A stretch of 64,000 nucleotides of DNA from Bacillota bacterium (GTDB lineage: Bacteria; Bacillota; Clostridia; Lachnospirales; Lachnospiraceae), in NCBI GenBank assembly GCA_023391695.1, contig JAEWAK010000009.1, forward strand, positions 1-64,000. Direction: 5' to 3'. Under the pieces are notes generated by a model that did not search any database, was not told where the DNA came from, and saw nothing but the letters and a program-made list of their open reading frames with translations. The position numbers were made by a program, and so were the translations under genes. How positions within the stretch are numbered: position 1 is the stretch's first letter; the number at the start of each line of letters is the position of its first letter. Positions 45,453-54,413 of this stretch are shown here, in pieces.

Positions 45453-46072
45453 TGAAGAATATCTGCCCAACCAACGTTAAAAAAGTATTGAAGCTGCTGG
45501 GCATAAACGCGGGCATCCTGACGGTTCATATTGTGAATCACCGGTTCAAAAAGTCCGTTTAAGTGGGAGGTAATCAGGATGTGAATAATTTCCGGCGTTA
45601 CTTTTTCTCCCATAATGACCGCTTTACGGTTCGTTTCTTTTATAAACCGCATGGTAGAGGCGACGAGAATATCCACCAATTCATGAAGATAACTCTCATA
45701 GGAAGATCCCTTTGAGCACTCTATCAGGAGCTTAAACTCATCAAAATGCTCATAAACAAAATCAATAAAGTCGACATAACCATTTGTTTGTGATTTAGGA
45801 GCATATGCAGCGCTGTTTTTTTCGTCATCCGGCAAGTTATGAAAGTCATCGTTCACGCCTTTGAGCAATTTCTTGAACTGCTCTGCCACAGGTGCTACCA
45901 ATGCGCTAAACAATTCATCTTTTCCTGAATACCTTTTATACAACGCGCCTGAGGTTACTCCAGCGTTTTTACATATCACGTTAGTAGAAGCCTTTTCATA
46001 CCCGCATGATAGAAACTCTTTTTTGGCGAATTCCAAAATGCGCGGATCAATACTTGTATCGGGCTTTGACAT
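45449..46072 (-). CDS. TetR-family regulator (ABC pair)
   Basis: 207 residues from ATG 46072 (AAAGGAG at 9 nt). The helix-turn-helix reads RILEFAKKEFLSCGYEKAST, then TSGALYKRYSGKDELF. The C-terminal domain shares the style of the TetR at 25389 (ECSKGSSYESYLHEL compares with EGTRWSSYLEEL), so the two regulators are related. It precedes and probably controls the ABC pair at 41842-45361. Confidence 0.85.
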   Translation of the reverse strand: MSKPDTSIDPRILEFAKKEFLSCGYEKASTNVICKNAGVTSGALYKRYSGKDELFSALVAPVAEQFKKLLKGVNDDFHNLPDDEKNSAAYAPKSQTNGYVDFIDFVYEHFDEFKLLIECSKGSSYESYLHELVDILVASTMRFIKETNRKAVIMGEKVTPEIIHILITSHLNGLFEPVIHNMNRQDARVYAQQLQYFFNVGWADILH

Positions 46073-46099
46073 AACATCCACTCCTTTTACCGAAAGCAG

Positions 46100-46150
46100 T
46101 ACTATCGATATTAGTAGTATCAGTTTAATATCTTGTTTTTGATTTGTCAA
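46100..46150 (-). promoter_or_regulatory. Promoter and operator of the TetR gene at 45449
   Basis: The -35 is TTGACA (46150-46145) and the -10 TAAACT (46127-46122), with a 17-bp spacer. The dyad TACTA-N7-TAGTA (46100-46116) lies just downstream, a typical autorepression site. Confidence 0.65.
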
Positions 46151-46229
46151 GAAACTTTTTTATTTTGCTAATTATATTGCGTTTATGAAGCGCTCATTAT
46201 AGCACTCTCTATATTAGCATACTGACAAG

Positions 46230-46551
46230 AACCAGTGGCCTCTTCTCCATAAGGTCATTTTTTCATAGTATAGACAATTTTTTTCCCACGTTTTCCTGCA
46301 TAGCAGCATCTTTTCACCGGAAGGTGTTATCAAAATACCCTGTCCGCTGATTATGTAAAACGATTCTTCATTTTGGGTATGATAATGATACGGATATGCG
46401 ACTTACCCGGTGGTATTTCATAAAGGGATACCGTACATTGCCTGGCAAAACCTCTTGGTACTAATTCATGTCTATAATATCCATATCCTTCGTGCTCGTC
46501 TTTGTGTTTATACGCAACCTCAACCGCTTTTGTATGTAAGATCTTACTCAT
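46230..46551 (-). pseudogene. Cupin-domain protein, frameshifted
   Basis: ATG 46551 opens a frame encoding MSKILHTKAVEVAYKHKDEH to PPGKS, then frameshifts near 46395. The next frame continues YPYHYHTQNEESFYIISG and ILITPSGEK, the metal-binding His motif and beta-strand of a cupin_2 domain. The C-terminal part fades around 46230. It was a small cytoplasmic cupin, now broken. Confidence 0.6.
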
Positions 46552-46569
46552 TTTTAGCACCACCTATAA

Positions 46570-48765
46570 TTAATAGGTTAAGGAATAGCTATTATTGTTA
46601 TCTATCCATTTATCCTGAGCCGGAACAGCAGTATCTTTATTCTTAGTTGAAGTTAATATTACACCCATTTCACCGGCAACAAGAAATTTCTTTCCGTCCC
46701 AAAGAGCCGTGGTTAGCGTCTGACTGGTTGCTTTCACAGATTTTGTGTAATCAATGCCATTGACAGAGGAATACAGATTCCCTTTATAATCAATAGCGAT
46801 ATAGGTCTTGTTACCGTATGTTCCATATTCGTAATAGTTATCTTTCCCGTCTTTTAGCTTCCAGGTTTTCCCGTCACCGGAAAATGCTACTGTATATTCA
46901 CCGTCATAGTTATCACCGGACGGATAGAGTTCTCCTCCGATAGTTACAAACTGCCTGCCGTTCCATACAACGCTTGCCGCAGCCAGATAATACTTCTTCC
47001 CATCTTTATTAATCTCTGCTTTCGTCCATTTTTTGCAGTCTGAGGAAATATATAAAGCATTTTCACTGGTTTTTTCGTCAAAATCACCTTTTTGCCCAAT
47101 ATATATTTTCCCGTTATAGGTAATATTTTTTAGCTTTATATTAGTTACGAAATAACCATTCCATGTCTTACCGTCTTTTGAGGTTATAATACCATTTTCC
47201 GTAAACACAAAGTATCGGTCCTTTATATATTTGGCACCATATATGTAATTAAACTTTTTAGGGAAATTCATTTTAGTCCAGCTGCCCGGCTTATCCGAAT
47301 AGTAATAAAAGGAATCATTCACAGAAAACCAATATCCCCTGGTCTGGCATATTGCTATTGCAGTATCTTTGTGTGATGCAATTCCCTGCCAGTTCAGGAT
47401 TTCGGTGACATCCGGAAGCTCTACCTGTTTCCAGTTATATCCGGTGGAAGACTCCCATATGGTATTATTTTCACCATGGGCTAAATACCTGCTGCCGCCA
47501 TCATAAGTGATATTTTGAAAATCCACCGCAGGACGGGTACGGGCTATTGTTCCTGTCTTTAAATCCGCCGATACAAGTATTGTTCCATTATTGCCTACTT
47601 CAATATATTGCTCGCCATCATATATTATCTTCTGAATATTAGCTTTGGCTCCTGACCAGTCACTAGAAACAAAAGGTATAAAAGTTACATCCCATATTTC
47701 ATTTATCTTTTCCCAGTTGGTTCCGCTCTTAGAAGTAAGGATCATGCCATTAAGACCTGCAATAACATATTGCTTTCCGTCCCATAATACACTGTACATA
47801 ATGAGATCTGAGAATCCATTGGGTTTGCCATAGGTATCATCATCTTCAGAAACCCCTGATCCTAATACTTTTTTATTAATAACAGCTTTCCATTTCACCC
47901 CGTCTGCAGAGGTATAGATTGTGCCTGTCCGGGCAGATACATTTCCATCCCAGCCGATAGTCATATACTTACCATTACTGTATATAATATCCGTAAAATT
48001 GCCTCTGATTTTAGGGGTGGTGGTCTTCCATTTTGCTAAGTCGGTTGAGGAAGATACTGATTCTTCTGAAATGGCAGTATATTTATTTCCTGTATAAATA
48101 ATTTTTTCCCAATCCGGAACTTCTGAATACTTTGCAGTCCACTTTTTCCCATCCTTAGAGGTTAAAATAAAATTACTTGATAAATGATAGGTAGGTAAAG
48201 TGTATGAATACTGCCCTTTCTTTAAACTTCCCGTATTAACTTCCCACCGGGCAATCGCTACATATTTCTTTCCATCCCAAAGAATATCTTTAAATTGGAG
48301 CTGGGACTGCTTTGTCTTTGCCGACCAGTTTATTTTATAGCTTTTTTCTATATAAGTTCTTGTTTTACCGGTTATTTGCTCATAGTTATATGCCTTGCTA
48401 AAGCTGACACTTCCCTTTGCCCAGGACTTTCCATCCACAGAATGAATTATTATGCCATTATTGCCGACTGCTACAAATTGTTTTCCATTCGTCGCTATGG
48501 CGTTTAAGTTCTCTGTTGTTTGTAAAGGTATGGTTTCCCACAATTTTGCATCCTCAGATCTTACTACAGCACCGTCATCCCCTACAACCACATAGATTTT
48601 ATCCTTACTATAGGTTACATCATAATAATTGTTACTTTGTGATTCCCTGGTGGTTTTCGCCCAGGTCATATTCTTTCCTGAAGTGGCTGCCAGTACTGTT
48701 GCCGGATTTGTCGTTCCTGCAACCAATGCGAATAGTAATACGGTTACTACTAATTTCTTAAACAA
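46570..48765 (-). CDS. Secreted beta-propeller-like repeat protein (Asp-box/YCF48-like)
   Basis: Protein of 731 aa with an N-terminal signal peptide (about 1-27, VLLFALVAGTTNPATVLA). The rest is built of at least ten repeats of the type GKxYVAVGxxGxIxxSxDGxxW (YVVVGDDGAVVRSEDAKLW, FVAVGNNGIIIHSVDGKSW and so on). The SxDGxxW cores resemble Asp-box or YCF48/BNR repeats that fold into beta-propellers. No sortase or lipid anchor is seen, so it is probably secreted. The start is TTG 48765 behind GGGGG. It stands alone; no function can be assigned. Confidence 0.75.
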   Translation of the reverse strand: MFKKLVVTVLLFALVAGTTNPATVLAATSGKNMTWAKTTRESQSNNYYDVTYSKDKIYVVVGDDGAVVRSEDAKLWETIPLQTTENLNAIATNGKQFVAVGNNGIIIHSVDGKSWAKGSVSFSKAYNYEQITGKTRTYIEKSYKINWSAKTKQSQLQFKDILWDGKKYVAIARWEVNTGSLKKGQYSYTLPTYHLSSNFILTSKDGKKWTAKYSEVPDWEKIIYTGNKYTAISEESVSSSTDLAKWKTTTPKIRGNFTDIIYSNGKYMTIGWDGNVSARTGTIYTSADGVKWKAVINKKVLGSGVSEDDDTYGKPNGFSDLIMYSVLWDGKQYVIAGLNGMILTSKSGTNWEKINEIWDVTFIPFVSSDWSGAKANIQKIIYDGEQYIEVGNNGTILVSADLKTGTIARTRPAVDFQNITYDGGSRYLAHGENNTIWESSTGYNWKQVELPDVTEILNWQGIASHKDTAIAICQTRGYWFSVNDSFYYYSDKPGSWTKMNFPKKFNYIYGAKYIKDRYFVFTENGIITSKDGKTWNGYFVTNIKLKNITYNGKIYIGQKGDFDEKTSENALYISSDCKKWTKAEINKDGKKYYLAAASVVWNGRQFVTIGGELYPSGDNYDGEYTVAFSGDGKTWKLKDGKDNYYEYGTYGNKTYIAIDYKGNLYSSVNGIDYTKSVKATSQTLTTALWDGKKFLVAGEMGVILTSTKNKDTAVPAQDKWIDNNNSYSLTY

Positions 48766-49026
48766 AGTTTCTACCCCCTGGTTATCTTAATAATTCTAAA
48801 TATTTACATGACATGCAGATATATCTAATTATATGATAATAGAAAGTAATATACAATCAAAAGATGTAGAATCGTGTCAAATTTCAGGAGATTTTTGTGA
48901 TCAAAAATTCTCTGTCTTAACATGGCTATAGCCCTTTTCTCTCCAGTCGTCAATTAATGACAGAAAGTGTTTCTCAAAAAACATGAAGAAACTTAATTGT
49001 TTACAATGCTTATTTATGATAATAAG
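48766..49026. other. Intergenic spacer
   Basis: AT-rich; I see no gene, clear promoter or RNA element in it. Confidence 0.4.
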
Positions 49027-49629
49027 TTATAACTTTTGGGCTAAGTAAAGAACACATAAATAGGGACGTTCAATGATACCGTTATGCTTGTTTGCCAATT
49101 GTGTTAACTCACGCTTAGCCGACAGCTTTTCCTCGTCTGATTTTTGAAGAAACCTATTTCCCGTAAGAGCAAAACCATAATACTCATCTGCTGTATAATT
49201 TTGTTTCCAAAGAGAACGAATAACCTTAGGCTTTGAAAACAAACCACTTTCTTCTATGCCCGCCGCAATAGTATTTATCCGCTTTTCACATCCATCGTTT
49301 GTAATGAAGTCCGCTAACCCACCATATTTATTTGAAATAGCAACAAGTTCACAATCTAATTCATTGTCATAAGTGATGTACATATTCCAAAATGGTGCTA
49401 AATAACCTCCAGTTTTTAATACACTTGCACACTTTTCATAACCAATAGGTTGTGGAACCCAATGGAATGCCTGTGCGGAAAAAATGACATCAAAATATTC
49501 CATGGATGTTTGATATTCTTCAAAACGTGCCTTAACAAATGTAAAATTCTCTGTTTTTATACTATTTCTTAATAATTCTATTATTTTTTCGTTGTTGATT
49601 CCAATTGTATTACAGATATCAATATTCAC
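49027..49629 (-). pseudogene. Class I SAM methyltransferase, 5'-truncated
   Basis: The 200-residue frame has the later methyltransferase motifs (FDVIFSAQAFHWVPQP as motif post-II, LKTGGYLAPFW) but lacks the N-terminal GxGxG SAM-binding motif. Intact relatives have about 60 more residues upstream. Here the upstream sequence is the Fic gene end (overlap of 11 bp), so the 5' part was lost in a rearrangement. Possibly still expressed from the ATG at 49629, but not expected to bind SAM. Confidence 0.65.
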
Positions 49630-50188
49630 TTACAGAAGATAATGCCCTAAACATCAATTCTTCTATCATTTTATAATCCAATAAAAATGACATTGCACTG
49701 GCTTCTAGCATTTCATCTCTGCTGATTTTCAAATAATCCAATTGATACCCTAAAGAAAATGCTAAATGCTCAATAAACATTCTCTGGGTTCTTCCATTCC
49801 CTTCTCGAAATGGGTGAATTGAATTAATCTCACCGAGATAATATGCAAGCCTTTTCGCTACTTCTTGTTTATCTTTGCAATTTTTTAAAAAATTTTCTTT
49901 TCGTAACTTTTTGAAAATATCATCCATCTGTTCTTGGATATACTCATATACACAAAATTAATTTCCTTTTGAGATATTTACTATCCTCACTTTACCCGCC
50001 CACTCATAAATATCACCAAAAAAAACCGATGTATTTTTTTTAAATGATTAAAGTCAAAATCACCATCTATCCTATTAATTAATGCCTGTGATGTACGAAT
50101 GTATATCCAATTTATTCCTTAAAACAAAAGAATTTGGATAACAGTAGTAACTATCCTGTTCATATATATAATTATAATTCTTTTCCAT
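49619..50188 (-). pseudogene. Fic-domain toxin, disrupted
   Basis: ATG 50188 starts a frame with EQDSYYCYPNSFVLRNKLDI, which breaks near 50090. Another frame then reads INRIDGDFDFNHLKKIHRFF and DIYEWAGKVRIVNISKGN, followed by an in-frame TAA near 49957, and then the intact end with the catalytic motif HPFREGNGR. It thus has at least one frameshift/deletion and one nonsense codon. Fic enzymes AMPylate targets such as gyrase; this one is dead. The antitoxin gene upstream is intact. Confidence 0.75.
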
Positions 50189-50190
50189 AA

Positions 50191-50364
50191 TTAAATTTTC
50201 TTCGTATGTTGATACTTAAAAATCAACTCATTAACAGCATCTTGAAAAGCTATTTTTCCATCTAAGCATTCTCGCATACGTTTTCTATCTGATTCTGATA
50301 GCAGCATATCTTCCATACTCATTGTTGCATTCACATTCTCTATAATTCTATCTAATAGATTCAT
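50191..50364 (-). CDS. VbhA-like antitoxin of a Fic system, 57 aa
   Basis: ATG 50364 (AGAGG upstream) to TAA 50191. The sequence (MEDMLLSESDRKRMRECLDG, then KIAFQDAVNELI) fits the short helical antitoxin that precedes Fic toxins: an inhibitory helix followed by a G-x-I-x-x-x-x-A-x-x-x-L module. It ends 2 bp before the Fic start, an operon layout typical of toxin-antitoxin pairs. Its frame is intact although the toxin is broken. Confidence 0.65.
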   Translation of the reverse strand: MNLLDRIIENVNATMSMEDMLLSESDRKRMRECLDGKIAFQDAVNELIFKYQHTKKI

Positions 50365-50874
50365 ATATACCTCTACTTTCTTACCACTAGTTTGATAATA
50401 CTATTATAACATTTTTACCTGTATTTATAAATCAATAATTCTTTAGCTAATTTATGCTCAACTGATGAATAATTTATTCCTGATACTTTTATAGTCAATC
50501 TCTTTTTCTAACAATATTTCATGTTACATAATAGTTGGAATATCTTTAATAACCTGTTGGCTGAAAACCTGTGATACTGTCCGTCACTTTGGTACCGGAA
50601 CCGGAATAGTGGGGGCATCATAAGGCGCGGGTGTAAATATTGCAAGCCGTATCCGTGATTATCAGAGGATTAAATACGGAGAGATTAAGTGGTAAAATAA
50701 AAATAAAAATCTAATAATAATTAAATTAAGTATTGCTTTTTGGTTTAATCCTTGTTATAATATAATTCGTTCGCTGGAAAGCATCCGGTGAGTGAACCGG
50801 CTTTATTTCATATATTATAAACTATAATTAATATGTTTTATTTATGAAGTATTGGTCGATTATATCATTTTTTT
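50365..50874. other. Intergenic region upstream of tRNA-Leu
   Basis: No intact gene. At about 50591-50696 the plus strand has a protein-like tail (FGTGTGIVGAS, stop, GAGVNIASRIRDYQRIKYGE, stop) that looks like the end of a decayed small gene. The rest is AT-rich. Confidence 0.35.
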
Positions 50875-50959
50875 GCAGTCGTGGCGGAATTGGCATACGC
50901 GCTAGACTAAGGATCTAGTGAGCATTGCGCTCGTACGGGTTCAAGTCCCGTCGACTGCA
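50875..50959 (+). tRNA. tRNA-Leu (anticodon AAG)
   Basis: Acceptor arm GCAGTCG pairs with CGACTGC. The anticodon stem CTAGA/TCTAG holds the loop CTAAGGA, anticodon AAG. A long variable arm and GGTTCAAGTCC T-arm fit a class II leucine tRNA. CCA is not encoded. Confidence 0.93.
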
Positions 50960-50993
50960 GTATAAAGCGAGAGAATCGCTCGCATGAAAAAAG

Positions 50994-51023
50994 GAATCAA
51001 ACTTTCTGGTTTGGTTCTTTTTT
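50994..51023 (+). terminator. Terminator after tRNA-Leu(AAG)
   Basis: GAATCAAAC and GTTTGGTTC form a 9-bp stem (one G-T pair) and TTTTTT follows. Confidence 0.75.
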
Positions 51024-51314
51024 GTTTAGGCAATAGTCGGCAGAAGCTATAGTAAAAACCCGCAAAAGGTTGTTCTGGCTAAAAAGAAGTTAATGAATAT
51101 TTAAAAGCCGAGATAGCATACTTGGTTAGAAAAGTATTATCTAAAGCAGGAATTTTTGCAGTCTGGAGATATTATAAAGTTTTTAGAAATCAAACCGGAT
51201 TAAAGATAATTAGAGAAGGATATGGAAGCTACCGATGAAATGGAAATATTAAGTAAAACACTTTGCCCGGTAACTATTTAATCCCCATGGATATGATTTT
51301 ATCCAATAAAAAAA

Positions 51315-51386
51315 CTCCCCGAGTTGGGCTCGAACCAACAACCCCACGGTTAACAGCCGTGTGCTCTACCATTGAGCTATCGAGGA
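51315..51386 (-). tRNA. tRNA-Asn (anticodon GTT)
   Basis: Read on the minus strand: acceptor TCCTCGA with TCGGGGA, D-arm TAGCTCAATGGTAGAGCA, anticodon loop CTGTTAA (anticodon GTT), T-arm GGTTCGAGCCC. All arms pair. The convergent tRNA-Leu lies 355 bp away. Confidence 0.93.
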
Positions 51387-51499
51387 ATATATTTGTAATT
51401 TTAATACTGTCCCTCGCTGAAGTCAAGTACTATTTATGGGAAATAACTAAATTATTACGGGACAAATTGATGTAAATTTCAAGGAATTTATTAACCTTT

Positions 51500-51545
51500 A
51501 AAAAGAAGTCTGACTCCACCGCTCCAGAAGGGAGTCAGACTTAAT
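51500..51545 (-). terminator. Terminator at the end of the fra-like operon
   Basis: AAGTCTGACTCC and GGAGTCAGACTT are exact complements around 13 nt, with CTTTTT after the stem on the minus strand. It lies 150 bp downstream of the last gene (stop at 51696). Confidence 0.7.
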
Positions 51546-51640
51546 CTTTCAGCGAAGGCCGGGTTCTACCCCAGTACCAACTCCGGATGAACAGTTCTAT
51601 AATATGACTGTTTTCATGCTTATCCGGAACCGCTTTGTAT

Positions 51641-51699
51641 TTATAATTTTTGTATTTATAATTTTTGTATTTATAATTACTTTTTGAATTTATAATTAC
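51641..51699. repeat. Short AT-rich tandem repeat
   Basis: The unit TTTATAATTTTTGTA occurs about three to four times in a row with small changes (GTATTTATAATT...). It lies directly downstream of the cupin-like gene, probably in the 3' untranslated region. Confidence 0.6.
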
Positions 51700-52109
51700 T
51701 TATTAAATATTTCCGCTGCCTTATTTCTCACTGCTGTCAACTCCGAATCCGTCATTTCACAAAATTCGCTGTTCTCCATGGAGGTCCCTGCGTCCTGGAC
51801 ATACATCATTTTCGTGTCCTTCCGGGTAATGGAGTAAAACCAGGTTTCTTTTGGCACATTATAGACTTTACCGATTTCCATTTCAATCAGCTCAATCTCA
51901 AATTTACCATCCTTCCGGTCTGCGGCCAGAAGAATCGCTTTTCCCTTTACCAGGATAAACTGTTCGTCGGTTTCATGATGAACCTCCAGATGATGGATCC
52001 CTTCGATATCATTATCCGGTTTCCAGTTCTTAATACATAAAACCCAGTTTTTGTTGTTGTATATGCATTTAATTCCTTCCCCGTCATGGGAATATACATC
52101 TGCCTTCAT
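51696..52109 (-). CDS. Cupin-like protein of the fra-like operon
   Basis: Protein of 137 aa predicted to be all beta. It has a His-rich strand (HHLEVHHETDEQFILVKGKAILLAA) resembling a cupin metal site with Glu/Gln, and a second half VYNVPKETWFYSITRKDTKMMYVQ. It ends the operon 41 bp after the transporter gene. Its role is unknown; a sugar-handling or sensing role for glycated amino acid metabolites is only an inference from context. Confidence 0.65.
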   Translation of the reverse strand: MKADVYSHDGEGIKCIYNNKNWVLCIKNWKPDNDIEGIHHLEVHHETDEQFILVKGKAILLAADRKDGKFEIELIEMEIGKVYNVPKETWFYSITRKDTKMMYVQDAGTSMENSEFCEMTDSELTAVRNKAAEIFNK

Positions 52110-52150
52110 TTTATATTGCCTTCCTTTCCCAATAGTAGTGATACATCCTC

Positions 52151-53467
52151 TTATAGCAGAATCCTGCCGATTAAAGTAGCCGCTATTACGGAAACAATAA
52201 TATTAATCATCCCGGGTATCATAAAGCTGTGATTTAATACATATTTACCGATTTTAGTAGTCCCTGCCGTGTCAAAAGATATGGCAGCCAGACACTGGGC
52301 GGACACCGGTAAAAAGAAGTTGGCATTTACGGCCATCCAGGCCCCGATTATGATGTAAGCCGGTAATCCCAACGCGGTGGCAATGGGTATCATGATTAAG
52401 GTAGTGGAACCCTGGCTTGTGATCAGTGCCGCCACGATAAACATGATGACCGCAAGCATCCAGGGATAATTATTAACGATAGTGGCTACATGCTCCTGTA
52501 TAAAGGTTGTTTGGCCGGATATAAAGGTATTGCTCATCCATGCTAAGCCAAAAGCACATACTATAGCCAGTGCTCCCGCCCTGAATATAGTCCCGTTCAG
52601 TATCGATTCAATTGCCGGACGGCAGAAAAGAATAATCAATGTAGCACATATTAACATAATGATTTCAATGGTATTGGCCATTGAAAGATTGGTAACTGCC
52701 CCATCCACTTCCCAGGAAGGACGCAGGTTCTTAAACAGACCCATAATGACAATTGCGAATACACCCATTAGAAATATAATAACAGACCTTTTTGCCGCTT
52801 TTGAAGTTTCTTTATTATCAGCTGACCGATCCGGTTTCACAATTAAGCCTTCTGCCAGCCTGCGCTGGTATTCCGGATCCTGGGCAAGTTCTTTCCCCAT
52901 ACGCATTGTGCTTACCGCACTTACAATGACCCCCAAAAGTGTTGCCGGTACACAGATAGCCAGGATCGATCCGAAATTTACTCCCAAAGGTGCCATAAAT
53001 CCAATCATGGCTGCAGTGGCTGCGGAAACCGGAGAACAGGTTATAGCCTGCTGGGATGCTATGATACTGTTTGAAATCGGTCTTTCGGGCCGGATATCAT
53101 TATCAATTGCCAGTTCGTTGATAATGGGCAGCAGGCTGTATACAACATGTCCCGTCCCTGCCAGAAAAGTAAACAGCCAGGCTACCACAGGTGCAATGAC
53201 CGTAATATGTTTCGGTGATTTCCGAAGCATTTTTTCCGCAAGCAGGACAAGAAAATTAAGTCCTCCCGATGATTGCAGAGCCGAGGCCGCCAGTACAACT
53301 CCTAAAATGATTAACATTACGTCAATGGGCGGAGATGCCGGCTGGACATGGAAAAGAAACACAAAAATAGCAACTCCCACACCGCCAAGTAAACCCATAA
53401 ACACATCCCCGATTTTAGCTCCAAAGAATATCAGAATAATGATGATTAACAGCTGAATCCAAAACAT
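52151..53467 (-). CDS. Dcu-family transporter, FraA-like
   Basis: Membrane protein of 438 aa with about 10-12 TM helices. The anaerobic C4-dicarboxylate transporter signature is clear (FLAGTGHVVYSLLPIINELA, RPERPISNSIIASQQAITCSPVSAA). In Salmonella the fructose-asparagine transporter FraA belongs to this family. Here the gene follows a PfkB kinase and SIS deglycase, so uptake of fructose-asparagine or fructose-aspartate is more likely than plain C4-dicarboxylate exchange (inference). Confidence 0.82.
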   Translation of the reverse strand: MFWIQLLIIIILIFFGAKIGDVFMGLLGGVGVAIFVFLFHVQPASPPIDVMLIILGVVLAASALQSSGGLNFLVLLAEKMLRKSPKHITVIAPVVAWLFTFLAGTGHVVYSLLPIINELAIDNDIRPERPISNSIIASQQAITCSPVSAATAAMIGFMAPLGVNFGSILAICVPATLLGVIVSAVSTMRMGKELAQDPEYQRRLAEGLIVKPDRSADNKETSKAAKRSVIIFLMGVFAIVIMGLFKNLRPSWEVDGAVTNLSMANTIEIIMLICATLIILFCRPAIESILNGTIFRAGALAIVCAFGLAWMSNTFISGQTTFIQEHVATIVNNYPWMLAVIMFIVAALITSQGSTTLIMIPIATALGLPAYIIIGAWMAVNANFFLPVSAQCLAAISFDTAGTTKIGKYVLNHSFMIPGMINIIVSVIAATLIGRILL

Positions 53468-53505
53468 AAAATACCCTCTCCTTCTTTTTCAATCCATCAA
53501 AATGA

Positions 53506-54372
53506 TTATGAAATTGCTGTTCCATGACCGAAAGCCCCGCTTATACGGCATATCCCAGCGGCAAATATTGCCCCTTTTTCCATACCCGCTTTTAATTTCT
53601 TTATCATCTCCTCATCATTGCCGGAAAATATCTTACCTTCCTTGGAGTTTCTTATCATCTCAACTAAAAAAGCCGTCAAATAAGAATCCCCTGCCCCCAT
53701 TGTGTCCACCGTATCCGTCAAAACCGCCGGCTGGTACAGCCAATTGTCTTTATAAAGCGCGAAAGACCCTTTTTCCCCTACTGTACCCACAACAATTTCA
53801 GAACCGTATTTCTGTGCTTTTAACATTTCCCCTTTTCTTTCCTCTTCTGTTAAATTACTGCAGGAAAGGAAAGAAATATCCGTTTTGGAGCAGACCTGTT
53901 CCAGGTATTCATCATTCCAGCGGACGGAGAAATCAAAAGAAACAGGGCTTCCGCATGCTTTCAGACCTTCTAGGTCCTTCTCGATATAACTGTTTAAGCT
54001 GGTATGGATTACGGAAAATTTTTTTATATATTCATAATCCTTTTCCGTAAATTCCCACGGTTTTTCTTTTGCAATCCCTCCTTTGTTCGACCCGAGAAAG
54101 ACCCGGTCGCCATGTTCCAGTGTCACCCGCGCATAACCATTTTCTCCTTCAAAAATCCTACTGCGGCTATGATCAATCCCTAACTCATCCAGGACTTTCT
54201 GTATATACGCGGCAACGGCATCATTGCCAAATTTGCCGATATAGGCCGACTCCATACCGCACATTGCAGCGTAGGCACTAAAATTCAAAGCATTTCCGCC
54301 GGGGTACATAATTCCCTGATGGATATATTTATCTACAACATTATCCCCAATGCCGATAACCTTATATTTCAT
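53506..54372 (-). CDS. PfkB-family kinase, FrlD/FraD-like
   Basis: Kinase of 288 aa. The N-terminal GGNALNFSAYAAMCG and C-terminal TDTVDTMGAGDSYLTAFL (with catalytic Asp in GAGD) are the PfkB signatures. It resembles fructoselysine 6-kinase FrlD and FraD, which phosphorylate the sugar of Amadori compounds at O-6 in the cytoplasm. It lies 41 bp after the deglycase gene in the same operon. Confidence 0.85.
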   Translation of the reverse strand: MKYKVIGIGDNVVDKYIHQGIMYPGGNALNFSAYAAMCGMESAYIGKFGNDAVAAYIQKVLDELGIDHSRSRIFEGENGYARVTLEHGDRVFLGSNKGGIAKEKPWEFTEKDYEYIKKFSVIHTSLNSYIEKDLEGLKACGSPVSFDFSVRWNDEYLEQVCSKTDISFLSCSNLTEEERKGEMLKAQKYGSEIVVGTVGEKGSFALYKDNWLYQPAVLTDTVDTMGAGDSYLTAFLVEMIRNSKEGKIFSGNDEEMIKKLKAGMEKGAIFAAGICRISGAFGHGTAIS

Positions 54373-54413
54373 ACAAATACCTCTCTATTATGCAGATCAA
54401 AATTTATTTGCTA

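Noticed and set aside
52482..53456. 324-aa plus-strand frame
   Set aside because: Antisense shadow of the Dcu-type transporter, which has clear family motifs on the minus strand.
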